Shown piece after piece: positions 6,392-10,317 of a DNA stretch of 10,317 nucleotides (position 1 is its first letter; every line of letters begins with the position of its first letter). The translations under genes and the position numbers were made by a program. The stretch is from Chlamydiota bacterium (GTDB taxonomy: Bacteria > Chlamydiota > Chlamydiia > Chlamydiales > Rhabdochlamydiaceae): the NCBI GenBank assembly GCA_013041585.1, contig JABEVM010000184.1, forward strand, positions 1 to 10,317. The letters run 5' to 3'. The notes under the pieces were generated by a model. It made no database searches and had not been told where the DNA came from. It saw only the letters and a list, made by a program, of their open reading frames with translations.

Positions 6392-7489
6392 ATGCGCATA
6401 TTGCACACAGAGGGTTCCAATGGCTGGGGCGGACAGGAAATTCGTATATTAAAAGAAGCAGAAGGAATGCGGGAGCGAGGCCATGAGGTGATATTTGCGG
6501 TTGTAAACGGTGGTAAACTTGCTGAAAAGGCTAGAGAAAAGGGATTTATTGTTTACGAGATGCCTTTTAAAAAGATTTTGTGGTTTCGTACGATTCCAGA
6601 GATCATGTCCATCATCGAGAAGCACAAGATTGATATTGTAAATACCCATTCTTCTAGCGATGCGTGGCTTGCTGGATTTGCAGCAAAATTCAAGAGAAGG
6701 AAAATTATCCGTACAAGGCATCTATCAACCCCGATCCGCAAAGGTTTTAATAGCATCTTACTCTACCGTTTCCTTGCCGATTTTGTTGTAACGACCTCCT
6801 CAGGGATTATTCCTATAATCGTATCGCAAGCTAAAATTTCTGAAAGCAGATGCGCTTGTATCGCTACAGGTGTAGATCCACTCTCTTTACAAGTTCCGCT
6901 TAGAGAAGTAGAAAATTTTCGCTCTCAGTGGGGGATTTCAAAGGACGATTTTCTAGTTGGCACTGTTTGTGTAGTAAGGTCTTGGAAGGGAATTAAAGAC
7001 TTTATTGAAGCTGCCAACCTTCTACGCGCTACACCTAACTTGAAGTGGATCATTATCGGAGGCGGTTATTTAGATGAGTATAAGCCGATTGTGGAAGAAC
7101 TGAAACTGACCTCACAAGTGATTTTTACCGGGCACTTACCCTCTCCTCAAGTTGCAATTCAATCTCTTGATGTATTTGCGCTCCTGAGTACCGCACATGA
7201 AGGGATTTCTCAAGCAAGTTTGCAAGCCGCCTATTTAGAAAGGCCCCTTCTTACTACTTCCGTTGGAGGGCTTCCTGAAGTATGCGTTGATGGAGTGACT
7301 GGATATGTAGTCCCACCTTTTTCTCCAAAAGAAGTAGCGGATCGTGTACTGAAATTAAAAGATAATCCTCGCTTACGAGCAGAAATGGGAAGGAAAGCAA
7401 AAATGCTTGTTGAGACCAAATTTACTATGGCACATACGTTAGATGCTATGGAAGCGATCTATTGTCTTTTATCTACGTGCAAAAAATAA
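6392..7489 (+). CDS. Glycosyltransferase family 4 (GT-B fold)
   Basis: A 365-residue retaining-type glycosyltransferase that would move a sugar from a nucleotide-sugar to a lipid-linked or surface glycan at the cytoplasmic side of the membrane. The N-terminal acceptor domain starts RILHTEGSNGWGGQEIR. The donor domain has R196 and K199 (VVRSWKG), which usually contact the donor phosphates, then IIIGGG and E270 of HEGISQASLQ. Where many GT4 enzymes have a second glutamate 8 residues on, this one has Q278. EG..QA..QA is also seen in a GT4 subgroup linked to lipopolysaccharide synthesis, so activity is not ruled out. The ATG at 6392 is preferred: AGGG (6385-6388) precedes it and the family match begins there, whereas an in-frame ATG at 6305 lies inside mutY. 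It follows mutY by 5 bases. The sugar is unknown. Confidence 0.85.
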   Translation: MRILHTEGSNGWGGQEIRILKEAEGMRERGHEVIFAVVNGGKLAEKAREKGFIVYEMPFKKILWFRTIPEIMSIIEKHKIDIVNTHSSSDAWLAGFAAKFKRRKIIRTRHLSTPIRKGFNSILLYRFLADFVVTTSSGIIPIIVSQAKISESRCACIATGVDPLSLQVPLREVENFRSQWGISKDDFLVGTVCVVRSWKGIKDFIEAANLLRATPNLKWIIIGGGYLDEYKPIVEELKLTSQVIFTGHLPSPQVAIQSLDVFALLSTAHEGISQASLQAAYLERPLLTTSVGGLPEVCVDGVTGYVVPPFSPKEVADRVLKLKDNPRLRAEMGRKAKMLVETKFTMAHTLDAMEAIYCLLSTCKK

Positions 7490-7498
7490 GATGTTTTG

Positions 7499-7529
7499 AA
7501 AAAGAAGCAGGGCTTACTTCCCTGCTTCT
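7499..7529 (-). terminator. Intrinsic terminator for the uracil phosphoribosyltransferase gene
   Basis: AGAAGCAGGG (7503-7512) and CCCTGCTTCT (7520-7529) form a perfect 10-base-pair stem with a 7-base loop. On the minus strand it is followed by a run of T (complement of 7499-7503), so it ends minus-strand transcription 12 bases after the stop codon. On the plus strand no T-run follows, but the hairpin could still help end the glycosyltransferase message. Confidence 0.75.
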
Positions 7530-7541
7530 AATTAGGTATGG

Positions 7542-7997
7542 TTATTCTTTCTGACCATAACATCTATCGCCTGCATCACCAAGTCCTGGGATGATATAGC
7601 CTTTCTCATTTAGCTGCGGATCAATTGCGGCTGCGTAGATTTTAATGTTAGGATTGTACTCTACAATTTTTGCAATTCCAGCCTCTGCTGCAATCGCACC
7701 TATCACAATGATTTTTTTAGGCCCTTGCTTTTCTACGATTCTGATTGCATCGAGTATTGAACCCCCTGTTGCAATCATTGTATCTATGATAATAACACAT
7801 TTGTCCCTGACATTGGGTATTGCGATATAATCTGTTTTGGGCTGCAGGGTTTCTTCGTTTCTTGCCATGCCTAAGTAACCCACTTCTGAATCAGAAAAAA
7901 TCTTGTGTACACCGTAGCAAAGAGGAAGTCCCGCGCGTAAAATAGTGATTAAAACAGGTTTTTCTGCGCAAAGAGCATGAGATGCTGTCGAACCCAT
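7542..7997 (-). CDS. upp: C-terminal two-thirds of the interrupted uracil phosphoribosyltransferase
   Basis: This open segment of 151 residues would normally be annotated alone as a short Upp. It holds the PRPP-binding and uracil-binding loops. It lacks the first part of the enzyme, which helps form the subunit core. Its first ATG (7995-7997) lies 15 bases after the interrupting TAA and has no ribosome binding site in front (CAAATTGAAACCCTC), so independent translation is doubtful. Reinitiation after the nearby stop is possible but unsupported. Substitutions in usually fixed loops (ILRAGLPL for ILRAGLGM, DTM for DPM) mark it as a divergent family member even apart from the stop. Confidence 0.5.
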   Translation of the reverse strand: MGSTASHALCAEKPVLITILRAGLPLCYGVHKIFSDSEVGYLGMARNEETLQPKTDYIAIPNVRDKCVIIIDTMIATGGSILDAIRIVEKQGPKKIIVIGAIAAEAGIAKIVEYNPNIKIYAAAIDPQLNEKGYIIPGLGDAGDRCYGQKE

Positions 7998-8012
7998 GAG
8001 GGTTTCAATTTG

Positions 8013-8237
8013 TTATTCTTTTGTATCAAGATCTTCTGAAACTTGTAGAGCTAAGTATTCTCCAATTTTTTCTAAGTTGTTTCTAAAATTTTTTGGATCT
8101 GTTTTAGGGTTTCTTATTTCGTATACGTGCTTATTCAGAGCTGGATTATTTTTTACAGTATCTGAGTAGCTAGGTATGGTGCTTACGATAGAAGTTAGAA
8201 AAAGAAGAGGAAGCATGCTAAACGTTACTTTTCTCAT
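8013..8237 (-). CDS. N-terminal fragment of the interrupted uracil phosphoribosyltransferase, with signal peptide
   Basis: A 74-residue open segment ending at the interrupting TAA. Residues 1-25 form a typical Sec signal peptide: MRK, a hydrophobic core (VTFSMLPLLFLTSIVST) and a PSYS-D cleavage-like end. Residues about 30-72 match the N-terminal region of Upp (NPALNKHVYEIRNPKT, then FRNNLEKIGEYLALQ, compared with the family pattern HPLvqhkL..LRd..T...FR.l..ei..lLayE). Alone it would be a short secreted peptide without a catalytic site. The ATG at 8237 is chosen for its GGAG 6 bases upstream. A GTG at 8279 would bury the signal peptide behind 14 extra residues. The segment is easily mistaken for an unrelated small hypothetical protein. 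Confidence 0.6.
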   Translation of the reverse strand: MRKVTFSMLPLLFLTSIVSTIPSYSDTVKNNPALNKHVYEIRNPKTDPKNFRNNLEKIGEYLALQVSEDLDTKE

Positions 8238-8317
8238 CGAAATCTCCGATATAGTTGGTTTAGTTGAAAGGGAACGCACTTTGCCATTTTAGGAGCAATC
8301 AAAGAGCGCTTCGAGAG

Positions 8318-8346
8318 AATATAACGAAGAGTTTGAGAATTGAGAA
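8318..8346 (-). promoter_or_regulatory. Candidate promoter for the uracil phosphoribosyltransferase gene
   Basis: On the minus strand TTCTCA (8341-8346, four of six to TTGACA), a 17-base spacer and TATATT (8318-8323, five of six to TATAAT) fit a sigma-70-type promoter. Transcription would begin about 73 bases before the ATG at 8237. No other gene start lies downstream in that direction before upp. Confidence 0.4.
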
Positions 8347-8360
8347 AGGGATTTTTTACA

Positions 8361-8969
8361 CTAGAAGATTGAAATAGTAAAAAGAACAGAAATCCCGAGC
8401 GCTAAAAGCACAAAGCCCATCACCTTCATTAAGATCGTCTGAAATTTTACAAAATGATTTCGAAGTGCTCTATGGGTGATAATATAAGACAAACTAGCAA
8501 ACCATGCGAATCCTACGCCTGCGATTACAAAGCCGTAAACGAATTCAATAAATAAAGGGGTTGAGGGGTTGACAAACTGCGTAAAGACACTCAATACAAA
8601 TAAAGTGGCTTTCGGATTTAAGAGATTGGTCAAAAACCCGGAGAGGAAAGCTTTGTGAAGAGGTGGAGCATAAACCGCAGAATGACTTTTCTTGGAAAAA
8701 AGAAGTTTAGCTCCTAAGTATCCTAAATAGCAGGCTCCAGCTACTTGTATGGATTTAAATAGAAGAGGGGTTTTGGAAAGAAGGAAAGCAACTCCAAGTG
8801 AGCAATACGTGACATGCACCATAATAGCCAGGCAGACACCAAGAGAGGCAAGGATTGCTGATTTTCTAGATCCCGTTAGCGCATGCCTTGTAATGATAGC
8901 AAAATCAGGACCTGGGCTCATGGCGCCTAAAAGTGAGATGACAGATAAGGAGACAATTTCTGCTAACAT
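8361..8969 (-). CDS. LysE/RhtB family amino-acid exporter
   Basis: A 202-residue inner-membrane protein with about six hydrophobic helices, which is the usual size for this family of exporters of amino acids such as lysine, homoserine, threonine or leucine. Signature stretches are GAMSPGPDFAIITRHAL near the N-terminus (the P-G-P motif), CYLGYLGAKLLF in the middle, and GFLTNLLNPKATLF in the second half. Sequence alone does not tell the substrate. The start at 8969 gives the family N-terminus (MLAEIVSLSVISLLGAMSPGP), although its ribosome site is weak: AGGG is more than 10 bases away. It is transcribed away from the 9139 gene. A Fur-box-like palindrome lies 32 bases upstream. Nothing in the sequence suggests damage. 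Confidence 0.88.
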   Translation of the reverse strand: MLAEIVSLSVISLLGAMSPGPDFAIITRHALTGSRKSAILASLGVCLAIMVHVTYCSLGVAFLLSKTPLLFKSIQVAGACYLGYLGAKLLFSKKSHSAVYAPPLHKAFLSGFLTNLLNPKATLFVLSVFTQFVNPSTPLFIEFVYGFVIAGVGFAWFASLSYIITHRALRNHFVKFQTILMKVMGFVLLALGISVLFTISIF

Positions 8970-9000
8970 TTTGCTTTAATCCCTAAGGTAGATGTGTAAA

Positions 9001-9015
9001 TGATAATTCTTATCT
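9001..9015. promoter_or_regulatory. Fur-box-like palindrome
   Basis: TGATAATTCTTATCT matches 12 of 14 defined positions of the Fur 7-1-7 consensus TGATAAT-N-ATTATCA. It lies in the divergent region between the LysE-type exporter and the 9139 gene, close to where the exporter promoter should be. Chlamydiae encode a Fur-like regulator (DcrA) in at least some species. AT-rich DNA gives chance matches, so this is only a candidate. Confidence 0.3.
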
Positions 9016-9079
9016 TTCAAAAGGATTTTTGCAAGAGAGGAAGTTGAAAAAACTAAGGCTTTTCTCTAGTTTTCTCGTC

Positions 9080-9108
9080 TTGAAAAAAAAGTACGTCTAC
9101 CTCAAAAT
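9080..9108 (+). promoter_or_regulatory. Candidate promoter for the membrane-anchored helical protein
   Basis: TTGAAA (9080-9085, five of six to TTGACA), a 17-base spacer and CAAAAT (9103-9108, four of six to TATAAT) lie 30 bases before the ATG at 9139. The spacer begins with a run of five A. Confidence 0.4.
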
Positions 9109-9138
9109 CTTTTTTACTTAATCAAAAATGGGGTGGGT

Positions 9139-9858
9139 ATGAAGGATTTTTTATTTTGGTGCTCAGAGCGTTATAAGACCATTTTACTCGGGTCTATAGC
9201 AACAATTGTACTTTGCCTTACAATTTTTCAATTTGTAAGTAAAAGAGAAGGCGATTCCCTGCAGGAATTCTTACGTACTGATCTGGCATTTCAAAAATGG
9301 ATAACTTCCTCAGAAAATGATCTTCAAAGTTTACAAAAGGTCCGCCATGGGTTAGATCGTCATCCAGAGCTTCATGCGAAACTGGATGCGCAGATTGCGC
9401 AGCATGTGCTCTATACAAAACAAGATGCCGAGTCCTTTACCAAATTTTTTTCTAGTAAACAAAAAAGCTCTGGAGCTTTGCAATACTATACCTTTTTTGG
9501 CGACACAGCTCTTTTGATCGCGCAAAAGAAATGGAAAGAAGCTTTAGATAGTGCAAATCTGTTGAAAAAGCAAATGGATGAAGATATCTTACTTCGCGAG
9601 AAAAAGGCTTTTGGGGCCACTCTTTATGGTTTTAATCTTCTTAGGATTGCGAACTTGCAAAAACAACTGGGACTTACTAGGGAAGAACGACTCTCTTGGA
9701 ATGAGCTCAAGGCTTTTGTCGGGTGGCAAGAAAAACCCGAAAAAACAAGAGCTCATCACGATGTGGGACTTCTTTTAGAAAAGAGCTTTCAAGAAAATCA
9801 GTTTTCTTTGAAAGACTACATTTCTTATAGAGAGAAAACATTGCAAGCCTCTCTCTAG
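9139..9858 (+). CDS. Membrane-anchored helical protein of unknown function
   Basis: Not recognised as a named family. The 239-residue product has a short cytoplasmic start (MKDFLFWCSERYK), one membrane segment (about 14-33) and then about 205 residues predicted to be almost all helical and charged. With a positive residue before the helix and no cleavage-like site, it is probably a signal-anchored inner-membrane protein with a periplasmic domain. The layout, one N-terminal helix followed by paired helices with small/aromatic spacing (ALQYYTFFGDTALLIAQKKW, then FNLLRIANLQKQLG), recalls YfgM-like TPR-type proteins. That resemblance is architectural only. The ATG at 9139 is preferred over the GTG at 9133, because the TGGGG at 9129-9133 is then correctly spaced (5 bases). 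It is probably monocistronic, since a terminator-like hairpin overlaps its stop. Confidence 0.75.
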   Translation: MKDFLFWCSERYKTILLGSIATIVLCLTIFQFVSKREGDSLQEFLRTDLAFQKWITSSENDLQSLQKVRHGLDRHPELHAKLDAQIAQHVLYTKQDAESFTKFFSSKQKSSGALQYYTFFGDTALLIAQKKWKEALDSANLLKKQMDEDILLREKKAFGATLYGFNLLRIANLQKQLGLTREERLSWNELKAFVGWQEKPEKTRAHHDVGLLLEKSFQENQFSLKDYISYREKTLQASL

Positions 9859-9867
9859 ATGCTTTTT
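9828..9867 (+). terminator. Possible intrinsic terminator overlapping the end of the 9139 gene
   Basis: TAGAGAGA (9828-9835) and TCTCTCTA (9850-9857) form an 8-base-pair stem with a 14-base loop. TTTTT (9863-9867) follows after 5 bases. The stem includes two bases of the stop codon. The large loop and the gap before the T-run make it weaker than the other terminators here. Confidence 0.4.
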
Positions 9868-10243
9868 ATTTACCATTGCCATTTTTCATTGAGTTAAACA
9901 AGCTTACTCCTCCATGAAGACCTAACTTCAAAAATATAAGAGGAGGAACAAAAATCGCGAGCAATAAAAAGACCGTTGCTAGGATGAGTTGAGTCATAGT
10001 TTCTTGTTTCAGAATAAAATGAGCTGCGAATTTAAAAACTGACTCGATTTTCTTTGTTAAGGTCAATCCAAGAATACCGCCGACGCTGGCAAAGAAAATG
10101 CTCCAGCCTGGACCAAACATAAAAAAGCTAAAAAAACATGCTAATACGAGCGCTAAACAATACACGACTTCGATTCTGTATTGTTTTGCAAAATGCTCGA
10201 GTTCTTTAACAGAAACCCCTTCTGTAAGTTTTTTCTTATCCAT
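9866..10243 (-). CDS. Small membrane protein of unknown function, three predicted helices
   Basis: Not recognised as a named family. The 125-residue product starts with a charged, helical stretch (MDKKKLTEGVSVKELEHFAK, about 1-22). Two closely spaced hydrophobic helices (about 25-43 and 46-63) follow, then a short linker (TKKIESVFKFAAHFILKQ) and a third helix (about 85-107). It ends in a glycine/asparagine-rich tail (NSMKNGNGK). This points to an inner-membrane protein without visible catalytic residues. AAGGA lies 3 bases before the ATG. It converges on the 9139 gene, leaving 7 bases between the stop codons. No upstream partner is seen before the window ends. The plausible start, ribosome site and clear membrane pattern make it a likely real gene. 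Confidence 0.75.
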   Translation of the reverse strand: MDKKKLTEGVSVKELEHFAKQYRIEVVYCLALVLACFFSFFMFGPGWSIFFASVGGILGLTLTKKIESVFKFAAHFILKQETMTQLILATVFLLLAIFVPPLIFLKLGLHGGVSLFNSMKNGNGK

Positions 10244-10317
10244 ACGTCCTTGCCTTTTAAAATATTCAAAATCGCTTTTATGAAAAAAGCTTATATCATT
10301 TAACGACTATCTAATAC

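Larger units (their letters stand above)
7542..8237 (-). pseudogene. upp: Uracil phosphoribosyltransferase, exported type, interrupted by one in-frame TAA
   Basis: Read as one frame of 232 codons, this region encodes a signal peptide (codons 1-25) and a complete uracil phosphoribosyltransferase of normal length. The enzyme makes UMP from uracil and PRPP. Codon 75 (8013-8015) is TAA. Across it, DLDTKE-stop-QIET lines up without a gap with E. coli DLETEK-V-TIE, and the spacing to ILRAG also fits Bacillus Upp exactly. So only this codon is wrong and there is no frameshift. Downstream features are intact: R101-A-G, NEETLQP, DTMIATGGS (152-160, PRPP loop; usually DPMLATGGS) and GYIIPGLGDAGDR (213-225, uracil loop). 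GGAG (8244-8247), 6 bases before the ATG, a candidate promoter and a strong terminator all remain. It could be a recent pseudogene, a readthrough gene or a sequencing error. Confidence 0.72.

Noticed and set aside
7645..7830. Plus-strand and other-frame open frames inside upp, mutY and the exporter
   Set aside because: They are mirror images of real coding regions, with no ribosome sites and no family resemblance.
8309..8329. CTTCG/CGAAG hairpin after the LysE-type exporter
   Set aside because: Only five base pairs, a long loop and no good T-run. It overlaps the candidate upp promoter, so it was not called a terminator.
10274..10290. GCTTTT/AAAAGC hairpin near the end of the window
   Set aside because: The stem is short and AT-rich. 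The neighbouring gene is outside the window, so no role can be supported.
1..10317. Mobile elements, CRISPR arrays, tRNA or rRNA genes
   Set aside because: No transposase or integrase sequence, regularly spaced repeats, cloverleaf-like segments or rRNA signatures were seen on either strand by eye.

Overview
This window looks like a chromosomal segment from a member of the Chlamydiae, probably an amoeba- or arthropod-associated ("environmental") lineage. That is an inference. It rests on AT-rich DNA (by eye about 40% GC), tightly packed genes, an aspartate aminotransferase gene overlapping a gene for an unusual MreC, and several proteins of a kind known to me mainly from chlamydial genomes. 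No tRNA, rRNA, CRISPR array, insertion sequence or phage gene was recognised.

Layout. (1) 78-2442, plus strand: aspartate aminotransferase overlaps mreC by 14 bases, so the two are probably translationally coupled. A compact hairpin terminator follows directly. (2) 2439-5194, minus strand: a three-gene operon. In transcription order it holds a FlgN-like coiled-coil protein and then two tandem paralogues of the CDP-glycerol glycerophosphotransferase (TagB/TagF) fold. Its last gene converges on mreC with interlocking stop codons. (3) 5195-5342: divergent regulatory region. (4) 5343-7489, plus strand: mutY (A/G-specific adenine glycosylase) and a GT4 glycosyltransferase, 5 bases apart. (5) 7499-8237, minus strand: a uracil phosphoribosyltransferase-type gene with an N-terminal signal peptide, interrupted by one in-frame TAA, and followed by a good hairpin terminator. 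(6) 8361-8969, minus strand: a LysE/RhtB exporter. (7) 8970-9138: a second divergent regulatory region, with a Fur-box-like palindrome. (8) 9139-9858, plus strand: a membrane-anchored helical protein of unknown function. (9) 9866-10243, minus strand: a small three-helix membrane protein of unknown function. The last 74 bases hold no recognisable gene.

How the genes fit together. Several touch the cell envelope. MreC belongs to the MreB-directed peptidoglycan machinery, which chlamydiae use for division because they lack FtsZ. The two glycerophosphotransferase-like proteins and the GT4 enzyme would modify a surface or lipid-linked polymer. The most notable single observation is the exported-looking uracil phosphoribosyltransferase. 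Its two halves line up without a gap across one TAA codon, which suggests a very recent pseudogene, stop-codon readthrough, or a sequencing error. Second is the tandem pair of teichoic-acid-type transferases in an organism that should have no teichoic acid.
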